The position numbers and the translations under genes were made by a program. From CAWDPQ01 sp049642465 (GTDB lineage: Bacteria > Acidobacteriota > Vicinamibacteria > Vicinamibacterales > 2-12-FULL-66-21): a stretch of 43,178 bases of DNA. This document shows, piece by piece, positions 31,001-37,158 of the stretch. Position 1 is the first letter of the stretch. Every line of letters begins with the position of its first letter. The notes beneath the pieces are model-generated. The model saw nothing but the letters and a program-made list of their open reading frames with translations. It ran no database searches and had not been told where the DNA came from. The stretch lies in assembly GCA_049642465.1 (NCBI GenBank), contig JBAROV010000140.1, forward strand, positions 1 through 43,178, in the 5' to 3' direction.

Positions 31001-32212
31001 CGGTGCCGCGGTCACGTCGATGGTGAAGCTCTGCGTCGTTGATCCCCCCTTGCCATCGAGTACTTGCACGACGACCTGCACCGACGGCACGTGGGAAGCG
31101 GCCGGAGTCCACTGGATCAGACCGGTCGCGGGATCGATCGTCATCCCGCCTGGAGCCGTTGTCAGATTGAAGGTGAGAACGTCCGCTGAATCGGGATCGC
31201 TCGCGCCAACATCGTAGGTATACGGCTGGCCTTCCGTGGCCGATGTCGGCGGCGTGGACGTGACGCTTGGATTCTGATTTGGCGCCGGCGCAACGTTGAT
31301 AGTGAAGCTCTGGGTCGCCGAACCACCCTTTCCGTCGGATACCTGGACGACGACCTGCGCAGACGGAAGGTGCGCCGCGACTGGGGTCCAGGCGATCAGT
31401 CCCGTCGAGGGATGGATGGTCATTCCGCCAGGTGCTGTCGTGATCGAATAGGTCAGGGAATCCCCGGCATCCGGGTCCGACGCATTCACATCGTATGAGT
31501 ACGGCTGCCCTTCAGTGGCCGACGTGTTCGGAACTGATGTGATCGTTGGATTGTTATTGGTCGGAGTACCAGCCGGCGTGATGGTGAACACGTTCTCCGC
31601 GATCGCTTGTTGATTCGGAGAGGTCACGGCAACGGATCGGGGGCCGAGTGTTGCGGTTTCGGCGACGCTGATGCTCGCGACGAGCGTGGTCGCCGACGTG
31701 ACGGTGGTGGAATGAACCGTCACCCCGGCACCAAAGACCGCCCGAGTGCTGCCCGCGACGAATTTGCTGTTTGGCGAACCCTGTATAGCCACCGCGACAG
31801 AGGAACCTCCACGCGGAGCGGCGGTGATCCCGGTGAGGCTGAAGTCCAGTACCTCAATCCAGAGCCCTTGGCTCACTTCGCCGGTCGCACGATTCAGGAC
31901 GCGCAAATCAGCGCGACCGACCGGAAGCCCTGACGGGACTGTGACCGTCAACCGGAGAACTCCCGTGCCTGTCACGACACGGCTCGGCACGGCGGTGGCG
32001 GTGACTCCTGAGACGTGGGTGAACGTCACCTCATTCTGGCTGGCAGTGGTATTGAACCCAGTACCGTTGATCGCTAACGGGACGCCGCTCGAAGCGCCGG
32101 TGGGACTAACAGAGGCAAGATTGCCTGCCCCGAGGATCGCTGTTCCCACGGCAAGCGTCGCCGCAGCGACAAACGCCGTGAGCAACGAACGAGCCCGCGG
32201 AGCGAGGCTCAT
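22085..32212 (-). CDS. Giant exported multidomain protein with C-terminal lipase-like hydrolase
   Basis: Exported protein of 3375 residues. After a signal peptide (about 1-30) comes an IPT/TIG-like domain, then three ~90-residue cadherin/He_PIG-like repeats (about 220-490; each has SATEGQPYxYDVxASDPD and GGMTIxPxTGLIxWTP). A CnaB-like module follows (about 496-590), then Big_5 Ig-like domains near 1075-1180 and 1490-1600. A propeller-like part with LVIVD-type sequence lies about 1600-2000 and a CARDB-like domain about 2715-2805. From about 2960 there is an alpha/beta hydrolase: FLIHGLF with His at about 2970, the nucleophile elbow GHSMGG with Ser 3050, and candidate catalytic His at 3312 or 3315 in GHTDHAVV. 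The enzyme most resembles triacylglycerol lipases or esterases. The gene overlaps the PEP-CTERM gene (ATGA) and is followed 6 bases later by the 302-residue gene. I infer a surface-displayed lipase or esterase; the substrate is unknown. Confidence 0.9.
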   Translation of the reverse strand: MSLAPRARSLLTAFVAAATLAVGTAILGAGNLASVSPTGASSGVPLAINGTGFNTTASQNEVTFTHVSGVTATAVPSRVVTGTGVLRLTVTVPSGLPVGRADLRVLNRATGEVSQGLWIEVLDFSLTGITAAPRGGSSVAVAIQGSPNSKFVAGSTRAVFGAGVTVHSTTVTSATTLVASISVAETATLGPRSVAVTSPNQQAIAENVFTITPAGTPTNNNPTITSVPNTSATEGQPYSYDVNASDPDAGDSLTYSITTAPGGMTIHPSTGLIAWTPVAAHLPSAQVVVQVSDGKGGSATQSFTINVAPAPNQNPSVTSTPPTSATEGQPYTYDVGASDPDSADVLTFNLTTAPGGMTIDPATGLIQWTPAASHVPSVQVVVQVLDGKGGSTTQSFTIDVTAAPPPNQQPFITSTPVNSATEGQSYTYDVDASDPDAGDTLSYTLTQAPAGMTVDSATGVIAWLPSLLSSSVPVTVVVSDGRTGTATQSFTIAVAPAALGRGVIAGWVFDDATGSPIQNASVQLLDASGGAAAVLPVNSDSFGRFRLSVAAGPARLRVSKDGFTAADLTVIVIDGRRVEPDDARLTALNTATPIVSSVAGGSVAHGAARVVFAPGGLTEDRLVRLTEIGLQGAIRRLPLGWNPLAIVEVAAGNPFVANARLAARMTPLPPVSRDVILAKWDYDSGSWLALGAATRSTDGTSLEGEIPESGQYAFTMADLAPNAPAIPASGSALTGLSPRPPPALTLTLNPAPRILFAQSGARSVVAATANPAEPLPSGTPLEIDLTESFTFASGSALRPMPGRRRLGLYGVTDGPSNALRASFGVAPSRPLTPFSVRDGAIDLAGKLPAEPFAPRGRVLGGQGGEFTAPTGERVIVPPGSSAEDLPLDVRPIAPADFPLTIPGGLTLLRSFVLDLHGAPLTRDLQIVLPSTDPVPSGTAAMVVELVDVGEATRLVLVAMAISQTGGLISTVDPLGDGSVHLPGIRSEGRYAVLQATGNFGYVTGEVTATGGAPLGGALVEGVNVPVAAMSDATGRYTLLLPAGPIDVRVTNPANGDGTLINTQVAGNFAVTNRPASLGASPPVIVAVTPGNGATKVPLGSSVAVTFSEPIDPASVTSGALTVASSAGPVAGTLALAPGNIALTFRPAALLVSQTLYTLSVAATIRDTAGHALAAPFVSQFTSVDVTPPAPPPAGTVVASIPDTTGTTTITGSQGTADPGGVVVVRNLRNNALTTLTPNTDGSFSGVVSALRSDRLEMTIRDAAGNETTVPVAAFRDANGAVVVGAAGGRVEGPGGVFVEIPVGAVPDGTVVRVSPLIASDFAIAPLAEFPFVAGVNLDLGGVVPREPLDIGVLAPPDATPDDQVIVGRLGSLAGRAVWSVFDRAPLVDGRYQTASPPFMGVIAQGSYGFLRIVNNCMSWVTVDYQFQAAYAVTIVGIPFVNFTTDATTATLPAVCNSTLDLVVVTLDTEDVIQSVTFRAPAVRDEIGQIPNVLSDDEIPPVTVGSNLPTGGQVDQFELKFSEAMNADSVRNGLLVTDASGAPVDGVVEFFDGARRMVFRPAVPFRPGERYTASLLGATDLAGNVYVGDPVAFTPFEPESLVRLGDVPEISDLLKVCSNPSSCSAAGIDVAFAGDTLFIANGLRSADSDYEFAPPSRLVVVDVGDPRNPRLIGFHSTATNPRALAVVRKATFPAGEGVFAGDLLLVAGGGRVPGGELASKLEIYDVSACTARPLPEPIVNCLGTTVQPRGSRLLSTPIGAVPAQGVPPASGVPLQIAALHSKRTLPAGDTVIAYVLTTPLGLMAVDVVRAFGNSADADGDKGPHAFISGDFLDVGVVKDAVIALETPGPGGISALQVFTPELVARQEIVLADPATRLTLVSNLVVDVDRDGNLGLRENDDEDIGRVIEAKDELFDLAFVTSALPSEDCAGGVVCGALTVVDLSSLTDLFHAGPAHVIGRVPLPGEAFSLDVDAGRLMAYVEIRRHGLALIDLSFLNDALSEVPGATPRNFTDLIDLDGNGGDDRVLRIFPKRDIFLTRLKVDFTTGIAYTSGSTTGPELIQVCNVCNELALDFREHPSAAQTRSLRDERDALASIVVEARQRLGNLMPWLRAPGALYFLEQGSGACLWATPNPTDNDLAASCGRTGFELGTSDHDIEVMVPADDVEVAQILLDHYVEEILRGNPPAVADLNMYAIPSEAFEAAVLPVGMPISPAGADPTGDLGMARQQLLLLWLLTGEYIDVVPVGPIQLDALVTRLSTPTIPGQFTGIPNFEGYERALLEKFNLYKSGVMLRIKGACENDGRSVTISRGSATTIDITDPGRNFDGPNLASQNCQQEVHAVAKAAVRAAMGRLVATTTTNQLLLSATHGTRQSLRSPTGCLTGVENPVEPPLDLSSYFPKPCGSFEEFIASTAVRSADLGVFAPNEIRQIVRFACLKVGGAQCRDKNNEPVRAPGVPILETDADVNAFIVEALRFIERALELTSLQYPRGDNSGLSIAADSLLIGEIPGGLPDFLRVQNTCRNVGVTIEQATTPRAVVRHCNERIVLARIDAAQKEVRKPLAVRALNLGANTINGLTVTLYDGDGVNQQDYDVLHVHPLSLLSGEIRVLDVELDVEAARNRAIFDEPFNMEALSARAPFARVFMLDSPNRVPEANRLDNVAGFFYYKLDLDNPSVPATPESPVPPDDVSPDPNCIPQPRFELDMAFHTPGGPGSGAPEATVSVYQTVTIRYRVRNTGQLPLRDVDVVRAGRTVLHAATIAPGGSFTITERFTPTQAGLQNLFAAATAKDEGGNLIGPEIGSALLNVTADHQHFTIELFDASPLNDLQHPFSRWHVNRDEGRDVPVLGATTDGDESGGGRLRIFVQGLQPRTQALVSIVDGELTGVTDGIGRLVNGAGEPITTIDVGDGGEATLFYVPPSVFVRDAHNAADHGWPATFVKEERTVKFTIQQVGFGQSTRRISLRRPPVFLIHGLFSTTESWNYFQPLVPADAGAADQFKGFDGRFDVFKIGMPYASARFSEGTESIKAQIRGAIAEYLPQYAVGKIDIVGHSMGGVLARKLTNDDPAVQKAVRKIIAMNSPFGGSQLADKIVEQRDRLPIAASPTDVASVLKIIGDNPERVLSPEAKPQALADMCALTIQGMDLTLRFNLTGAVDDLQTTSAEIAALRAGGVRVPSHHIVGTTTEQTELGIDFSPVGGALFLSPTEAMWSALGLLCNWTPDASTAHTTTLLKVSKEALTAVIGIAKMSKLRGTARTKAWMSAWEDANKMAVKELLIGGDPTPVFPLENDRVVSEASQREGLPADTLAMTVVAGHTDHAVVRNTPELTVESCRTLDPLEGPRIQSDSRDRNHDLTPDVTCRVIQLLEADPAGNLFFRN

Positions 32213-32742
32213 TTCCGTTTCGCGAGGAGAGCCGCACCCAGCCCCACGCTCAGCAAGATCAAGGATGCTGGCTCGGGGACTGGCGATGGCTCGGGTTCCG
32301 GAACTTCGTAGGAGTAATCGATGAAGATGACATCTGGAGTCGCGAAGGTCTGCGAGAACACGAGCTCGGGCAGGCCCACTGGTGCAAAGCGAAACGACAG
32401 GAGTGCAGACAAGACAGGGCTGTCGAGCGACGACAGAAAGGAATTGTCGGGCACGGTCGGCGCCAGCGTGGTCGAGAATCCTCCTGGCGGAAACGCGTCA
32501 ACCGCGGCCACGTCCGGAATGCCGTCGCCGTCGTAGTCTGTCGTGACGATCAACGACACATCGGTAAAGTCCGCTGAGAGTCCGGCCGCAGACGAGATGT
32601 TTTCGAGTCTGAAATCGTCCGAGAAGAAGAACTGACTCCACTCGAACGTCCCAATGCTGACGGTGGCAACGGCCGCTGAGGCGCGCAGTGGCAACAGCGC
32701 GAACACGAGAGCGGCGAGTGGTACGGACCAATTCCTACTCAT
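32209..32742 (-). CDS. PEP-CTERM sorting domain protein
   Basis: Small exported protein of 177 residues. It has a signal peptide (about 1-25, MSRNWSVPLAALVFALLPLR then ASA) and a beta-rich body of ~120 residues with FSDDFRLENI and DYDGDGIPDV. The textbook PEP-CTERM tail is present: a VPEPAS motif, a hydrophobic helix (LILLSVGLGAALL) and basic AKRK at the very C terminus. Exosortases recognise this signal, cleave near the PEP motif and hand the protein on to the cell surface or matrix. The start at 32742 is set by an AGGAG ribosome site 8 bases upstream; a longer frame to 32928 crosses the promoter region and is not believed. It heads the operon with the giant proteins and overlaps the next gene by ATGA. 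A sigma-54 promoter lies immediately upstream. Confidence 0.92.
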   Translation of the reverse strand: MSRNWSVPLAALVFALLPLRASAAVATVSIGTFEWSQFFFSDDFRLENISSAAGLSADFTDVSLIVTTDYDGDGIPDVAAVDAFPPGGFSTTLAPTVPDNSFLSSLDSPVLSALLSFRFAPVGLPELVFSQTFATPDVIFIDYSYEVPEPEPSPVPEPASLILLSVGLGAALLAKRK

Positions 32743-32750
32743 CGAGCGAA

Positions 32751-32755
32751 CTCCT
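32751..32755 (-). promoter_or_regulatory. Ribosome binding site of the PEP-CTERM gene
   Basis: Minus-strand AGGAG 8 bases before ATG 32742. It decides the start against a 62-codon longer frame that would run through the promoter. Confidence 0.75.
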
Positions 32756-32781
32756 GTCAGGCTGGTGGATGACGGGCGCTG

Positions 32782-32797
32782 AGCAAGCGAGTTGCCA
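32782..32797 (-). promoter_or_regulatory. Sigma-54 (RpoN) promoter of the PEP-CTERM/giant operon
   Basis: Minus-strand TGGCAACTCGCTTGCT matches the RpoN consensus TGGCACGnnnnTTGCW. The invariant GG and GC are exactly 10 bases apart. Only the bases after TGGCA differ. Transcription would start about 12 bases downstream, giving a leader of roughly 30 bases before the PEP-CTERM start codon. RpoN control of PEP-CTERM genes by the PrsK/PrsR system is known from other bacteria. Confidence 0.75.
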
Positions 32798-32805
32798 TCC
32801 GCGGA

Positions 32806-32874
32806 GTGACAGGTCTGCTCACGTCTCGGTGACAAGTTTGCTGCGAGGCAGACATTTGTCGTCTGCAGAGCAAA
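32806..32874 (-). promoter_or_regulatory. Upstream activator-like repeats for the sigma-54 promoter
   Basis: Two direct repeats on the plus strand, GTGACAGGTCTGCT (32806-32819) and GTGACAAGTTTGCT (32829-32842), have 2 mismatches in 14 and start 23 bases apart. Overlapping them is a nested inverted repeat, TTTGCT...GCAGAC (7 bases) GTCTGC...AGCAAA, at 32837-32874. Such sites just upstream of a sigma-54 promoter are typical for binding of a bacterial enhancer-binding protein. The bound protein is not identifiable from this window. Confidence 0.55.
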
Positions 32875-33040
32875 CTCGGCTCTCCGGTGAAACATCGCCG
32901 TGCGCAGTGAAGTCGAGAGGAATCGCAAAGTCAGTTCGCGGAGAGAGCCCGCGCATACTGCTTTACGGATGGAGAAGTCGGGAAGGAAGAAACGAGATCG
33001 GGAGATCGGCGCGCATGGACTATTTCCGCGCGGAGGCGGA

Positions 33041-33058
33041 GGGCCCCGCGAGCACTGA
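33041..33058 (+). repeat. Dispersed GGGGCCCC-type element, copy 2 (partial)
   Basis: GGGCCCCGCGAGCACTGA shares its core and right flank with the copies at 43146-43173 and inside the Uma2 gene. It lies about 20 bases from the CHAT gene stop, in the opposite orientation to the other three copies. Confidence 0.6.
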
Positions 33059-33077
33059 TAAATGAGGTCGCGAGTTG

Positions 33078-35771
33078 TCAGGGCTCCCCGATCAACACGA
33101 ACGACGCCCAGTACGCGGGATGCGGAAACTGCGCGCGGGCGGCGAGCTGGGCGCGCCGAAGCGCCTGTGCCTTGTCGAGACCCTTCGCCAATTCAGCGTA
33201 AAACCTGTCCATCAACACCATCGTCGGATCGTCGGCGATGTCCCACTGAGTGACGACGAGAGATGGCGTGCCCGCGAAGAGAAACGCTCGCGACAGCCCC
33301 AGGATGCCGTCGCCGGACAACTTCCCTGCTCCGGTCGAACAACCACTGAGCACCACGAGGTCCGCCTTCAGATCGAGCCACAAGATTTCATCCACTCTCA
33401 GAAATCCATCGTCGCCCTCGCCGGGCGCGAGCACGAGCGATGAGGTCAGCGGCGCTGTCTCTGAGACGAGGCCGTGTGTCGCGAAGTGGAGCAGCTGTGC
33501 CGATGCGCTCCGCTTCTTGACTGCGGCTTCGCTCGCCGCCGCGCCCGAAAGAATCGTTGGGTTCATATTCTTCAGGTGCGTCGCAACCCGACGGCTCTCT
33601 TCAGCCGACGCCGGAAGGCGCGGCAGCTTCGACGCTGCGGGCGGCGGCGGGTCCGACACGATGAGCGCGTCGGTGCCGGCGTTGCCCTTGCCGGATCGCG
33701 CGAGCATCGAAGCCACCGACAGTGAAGGCACGTACAAGAGCGTGTGACGCTCGATGAGCGATCGGCCGCGCCCATCCTCGAGCGCCGCAAACGGCACGAG
33801 CGCGAGCGGCCCATGCGGAACGATGATGACCCGGCGGGCCGCAGACGAGGGCAGCCACTTCGACAGCGGTGCTATGAGCGACCGATGGAGCGCTCTCAGC
33901 GTGCGATGTGTTTCGTCGCTATCCGCCAGACGGTAGGTCCCTTCTATCTGCGTGCGCACGTCCGCAAGTTTCGCGATCTCGCGCGGTGACCCTGGCAGAA
34001 TGGTCGCGTGAATGACACCCGAGGGTTGCACGATCCACGCGGTGGCTCGTCGCTCGGTGACCAGATACTCGACAACCGTGGCGTCGAGCCGGGCCGCCAC
34101 ACGCCGGATCTCCTCGAGCCGCGGGCTTTCTGCCGTGACGGCGCTCGCCAGCTGCGGCCGCTCGGAGCGAATGCGCTCGAGCGCGGCTTTCACCGGATCC
34201 TCCTGCGGGGTGTGCTTCTTCCGGGTCTCCGCCGCCTGGTTTACTGCCGTCCGGAGCGCGGCAATCGACGCGGGCACCGGCGCACGGCCATGGATCTCGC
34301 GCTGCAACAGCAGGTCTGCAAAGGCACGCGCGCGTGAGGCTTCGGCCACCTCCAACGACTCCTCAGTTCGCCCGAGGTCGAACAGAAGATCGGCAAGCGA
34401 ATGAAACGCGGCCTGCACCGAATCCATGAATGCGATCTTCGATTGATCGCTCGTCACGTTTGCCCGCAAATCGCTGATGATCGAGACAGCGGCACGCAAA
34501 TCCGCAATCGCGTCCTCCTGCCGACCGACAAGCCGAAACGCCTCCGCCCGATCCATCAGCACGAGATACTCGAGTTCGGGACCGGAGCTGCGTGCCAGCG
34601 ACAGCGCGGCGTCGAATCGCGGGAGTGCGCGCGCGACCTGTTTTCGAACGACGTCCAGACCCGCGAGGCCGCGAAGGGAGTAACCTTCCAGTTCCGGATC
34701 GCGGGTTTCACGCGCAATCCGCAATGACTCGTCGAGCTCCAGCTGCGCGCGATCGAGCTCGCCGGTCTGATACACGCGGAGAACGCCGACGTTGTGCAAC
34801 GTCCAGCCCATCTGCGGGCGCCGTCCCGTTTCACGCCAGACGGCCAGCGCGCGGTTGTAGCTTTCGAGCGCCTCCTTCGCAAGGCCCAGCTGGGACTGCG
34901 CTGCTCCTTTGTTGGAATGCGCAAAACCGACCTGAGCGCGGTATCCAATTTCCTCTGCAATCTGCAGCGATTGATCGTTCAGGTCGATTGCACGTTCGAA
35001 TTCGCCAATATCGAGGTGAACGTTGGCCAGATTCCCGAGCACTTGCGACTCACCACGCCGGTCGTCGGCCGCGCGACGTGCGGTGAGGGCCTCCGCGTAG
35101 TACTCGAGCGCCTTGCCGTAATCGCCCGTGGCTCGACTGACAATCCCCAGGAAGGTCAGCACCTGGGCAATCGCACGATGATTCCCCGTTGGACGGAGAA
35201 GGGCGTGCGCTTCCTCGAGCACGCGACCGGCTTCGTCCAGCCGCCCAAGGGTTCGATAGGTCGATCCCATGTTGGCGAGAATCAGGCCGTGCTCGAAAGT
35301 GTTTGGTGCTCTCGCATCTGCTTCGAGGCCGAGCCGATACTGTTCGAGCGCCTCGTCATAGCGACCGAGGCTGTTGTATGTCTCCCCCAATCCGCGCCGA
35401 ACGGCGACCTCGCCTGCCGCGTCGTTCAATCTCGTGCAGAGGTCAAGCGCACGGGTCCGCGTCGCCAGTGAATCCGCGTACCGGCCGGTTGCCCACTCGC
35501 CCCACCCGTAGCCTTCGAGCGCGCGCGCAAGGGAGCGCTCGTCCTGCCCCTGCTCCGCGAGCGAGACGGCCTGCTTGAAGATGCTCAGTGCGTCATTGGG
35601 ACGGCCGGTGAGGACAGCTTGTCTGCCCTTCTGAAGAAGGTCTGCGAGTTGGTCTGGGTTCTGAGCGTGGAAGTCAGGCGTGGGATCGAACGCCAGGAAG
35701 TGCGTTTGCGTCCCTTGGATCACGCACCAGAGGACCAGCAGGGAACCTGCTGACAATCGGAAATGCAGCAT
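33078..35771 (-). CDS. Exported TPR and CHAT domain protein
   Basis: Protein of 897 residues. It has a short hydrophobic N-terminal export signal (about 7-20), then about ten TPR repeats (about 30-450; for example GRYADSLATRTRALDLCTRL and GDYGKALEYYAEALTARR), a linker with GAVxAA-type helices, and a C-terminal CHAT domain (about 600-897). The caspase-like dyad is intact: His 766 in HFATHG and Cys 811 in LSGCSTG, followed by GDGILGLSRAFLFAG. CHAT domains belong to the caspase/separase clan of cysteine proteases. The TPR array probably binds a protein partner that controls the protease. The gene is the last of the sigma factor/anti-sigma operon; its start lies 98 bases inside the preceding gene but has a good ribosome site. 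Export is inferred from the N terminus. The substrate is unknown. Confidence 0.88.
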   Translation of the reverse strand: MLHFRLSAGSLLVLWCVIQGTQTHFLAFDPTPDFHAQNPDQLADLLQKGRQAVLTGRPNDALSIFKQAVSLAEQGQDERSLARALEGYGWGEWATGRYADSLATRTRALDLCTRLNDAAGEVAVRRGLGETYNSLGRYDEALEQYRLGLEADARAPNTFEHGLILANMGSTYRTLGRLDEAGRVLEEAHALLRPTGNHRAIAQVLTFLGIVSRATGDYGKALEYYAEALTARRAADDRRGESQVLGNLANVHLDIGEFERAIDLNDQSLQIAEEIGYRAQVGFAHSNKGAAQSQLGLAKEALESYNRALAVWRETGRRPQMGWTLHNVGVLRVYQTGELDRAQLELDESLRIARETRDPELEGYSLRGLAGLDVVRKQVARALPRFDAALSLARSSGPELEYLVLMDRAEAFRLVGRQEDAIADLRAAVSIISDLRANVTSDQSKIAFMDSVQAAFHSLADLLFDLGRTEESLEVAEASRARAFADLLLQREIHGRAPVPASIAALRTAVNQAAETRKKHTPQEDPVKAALERIRSERPQLASAVTAESPRLEEIRRVAARLDATVVEYLVTERRATAWIVQPSGVIHATILPGSPREIAKLADVRTQIEGTYRLADSDETHRTLRALHRSLIAPLSKWLPSSAARRVIIVPHGPLALVPFAALEDGRGRSLIERHTLLYVPSLSVASMLARSGKGNAGTDALIVSDPPPPAASKLPRLPASAEESRRVATHLKNMNPTILSGAAASEAAVKKRSASAQLLHFATHGLVSETAPLTSSLVLAPGEGDDGFLRVDEILWLDLKADLVVLSGCSTGAGKLSGDGILGLSRAFLFAGTPSLVVTQWDIADDPTMVLMDRFYAELAKGLDKAQALRRAQLAARAQFPHPAYWASFVLIGEP

Positions 35772-36648
35772 CCCGCACCCTCCCGGTGGTCGGCGCCAGA
35801 AATTGTCGCAGCGCGAGGCACGCCCGCTCGTTGAACGAGCCGCCTGCGCCGCACATCTCCGTCAGAATCACCGCAGAATCGGAGCGGCGGCCCAGGCGCT
35901 CGAACGCGACGGCAAGATACCACGACGCTTCGGAATGGAGCGGGGTCTCGCGCTCAGATAAGCGCCGCGCCAGTTCAAGCGGTTCGATGGCGTCTGCCGG
36001 TTTGCCACTGAGGAGTAACGCGACCCCTTGGTAATAAGCCGGATGCGGGCGGTCAGAGTACTGCCGTCGAAGATCGGCCATCCGGCCGGCGGCGGTAACG
36101 TAGTCGCGTTGGCGAAAAGGAACCGCGGCTTGGATGAGCGCTGTCACAAAGGGATCCGTCTCACCTCCACGAAGCACAATCGGCGATTCTGGAAGATCCA
36201 CGAACGGCGCCTCGAGGGGAAGGACGAACATTCGCGGAGCCTGCGGTTGAACCGCAACCCTCGTCGTAGATGGCAGCGTGATGGATCGAAATTCCGTGAA
36301 TTGCGACAGCCAGAATGCACTCGCCACCAGGACCGCGGATGCCGCGACGGCGGCCGGCCACCAGTTGAAGGTGACCTGGCGCCCGGCTCGCTGCGGACGA
36401 TTTGCGTCAAGACGCGCTCGCTCTTCGAGCGTAGGGCCCGCCGCCGCCGCCGATTCCAGCGCCGCCGTCAGCTCGCGACAGACGGCGCAGGTCGAGACAT
36501 GCGAACGCACCTCTGTCAGGGCAGGTTCTGCGAGGGTGCCTTCGAGTGCCGGCAGCAAGGTATCGGGAGATGGGCACCGCGTTTCGCCACAGAGCGTAAA
36601 TGCGGCATCTTCCCATGGCTCGAAATCAGATGGGCGGCGTCTCGTCAT
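35674..36648 (-). CDS. Putative zinc-finger anti-sigma factor (zf-HC2)
   Basis: Membrane protein of 324 residues encoded directly after the ECF sigma factor, overlapping it by ATGA. An N-terminal zf-HC2-like module (HVSTCAVCREL, about residues 50-60, with an HxxxCxxC pattern) should bind the sigma factor in the cytoplasm. One transmembrane helix follows (about 98-116, WWPAAVAASAVLVASAFWLS). The remaining ~200 residues are extracytoplasmic and TPR-like (AAGRMADLRRQYSDRPHPAYYQGVALLLSGKPADAIEPLELA). That sensor part differs from short anti-sigma factors and may detect envelope proteins. The 3' end overlaps the CHAT gene by 98 bases. Sigma-binding is inferred from the zinc-finger motif and gene order. 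Confidence 0.8.
   Translation of the reverse strand: MTRRRPSDFEPWEDAAFTLCGETRCPSPDTLLPALEGTLAEPALTEVRSHVSTCAVCRELTAALESAAAAGPTLEERARLDANRPQRAGRQVTFNWWPAAVAASAVLVASAFWLSQFTEFRSITLPSTTRVAVQPQAPRMFVLPLEAPFVDLPESPIVLRGGETDPFVTALIQAAVPFRQRDYVTAAGRMADLRRQYSDRPHPAYYQGVALLLSGKPADAIEPLELARRLSERETPLHSEASWYLAVAFERLGRRSDSAVILTEMCGAGGSFNERACLALRQFLAPTTGRVRDAAFPIVSRFPAGPLVRDPRDANALPGVRSHA
35778..35784 (-). promoter_or_regulatory. Ribosome binding site of the CHAT gene within the anti-sigma gene
   Basis: Minus-strand GGGAGGG ends 6 bases before ATG 35771, inside the coding region of the anti-sigma gene. It supports the long overlapping start of the CHAT protein. Confidence 0.6.
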
Positions 36649-37109
36649 TCGCTATCGATCAACTGTTTGCGCAGCAATTGGCGCGCGTACTGAAGGTATC
36701 CCTTGACCTGGTTCTCGGACAAACCAAGCCGCGACGCAATTTCCGCGCGCTCCAGACCATGAACGTAGCGCAGGATGAGGCAGGCCCGGTGCACGGGCTT
36801 CAACGCTGGCGTGGCGTCGAGCCACTCGAGCACACCGCTCACACGCTCCGCCGGCGGATCATCCTTCAGATCCACGAGATATCGCTGCTCGAGCGTCGCA
36901 CGCCGCCAGTAATCGGTCGCCCGGTTGCGGACGACGGTGAACAACCATCTTGGCAGCTGACTGGTATCAATCGTGTCAAACGCCCTGAATAGGGCCAGAA
37001 ACGCATCGTTTGTCAGCTCCTCCGCCACATCACGGCGGCCGACAACTCGCACCGCGTATCGAAATACCGCGTTCACGTGTGCTCGATAGACGCCATCGAA
37101 GTCCGTCAT
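36645..37109 (-). CDS. ECF-type RNA polymerase sigma factor
   Basis: Group 4 sigma-70 factor of 154 residues. The region 2-like part is about 8-75 (YRAHVNAVFRYAVRVVGRRDVAEELTNDAFLALFRAF and RWLFTVVRNRATDYWRR). The region 4-like helix-turn-helix is about 100-150 (LILRYVHGLERAEIASRLGLSENQVKGYLQYARQLLRKQ). Region 3 is absent, as expected. The gene overlaps the anti-sigma gene by four bases (ATGA) and starts the three-gene operon that ends in the CHAT protein. Such operons are usually autoregulated, but I see no convincing ECF promoter in the 49 bases before it. The sigma factor and its membrane anti-sigma likely control the operon and other targets. Confidence 0.92.
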   Translation of the reverse strand: MTDFDGVYRAHVNAVFRYAVRVVGRRDVAEELTNDAFLALFRAFDTIDTSQLPRWLFTVVRNRATDYWRRATLEQRYLVDLKDDPPAERVSGVLEWLDATPALKPVHRACLILRYVHGLERAEIASRLGLSENQVKGYLQYARQLLRKQLIDSE

Positions 37110-37158
37110 GTGTTACTACGGACGAGATCTTTGTGGTGGAAGAAGTGGCGCCTGAAGA

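Noticed and set aside
32743..32928. N-terminal extension of the PEP-CTERM protein
   Set aside because: The extra codons cover the sigma-54 promoter and give an N terminus without a signal peptide. The internal ATG has a clear ribosome site and a signal peptide.
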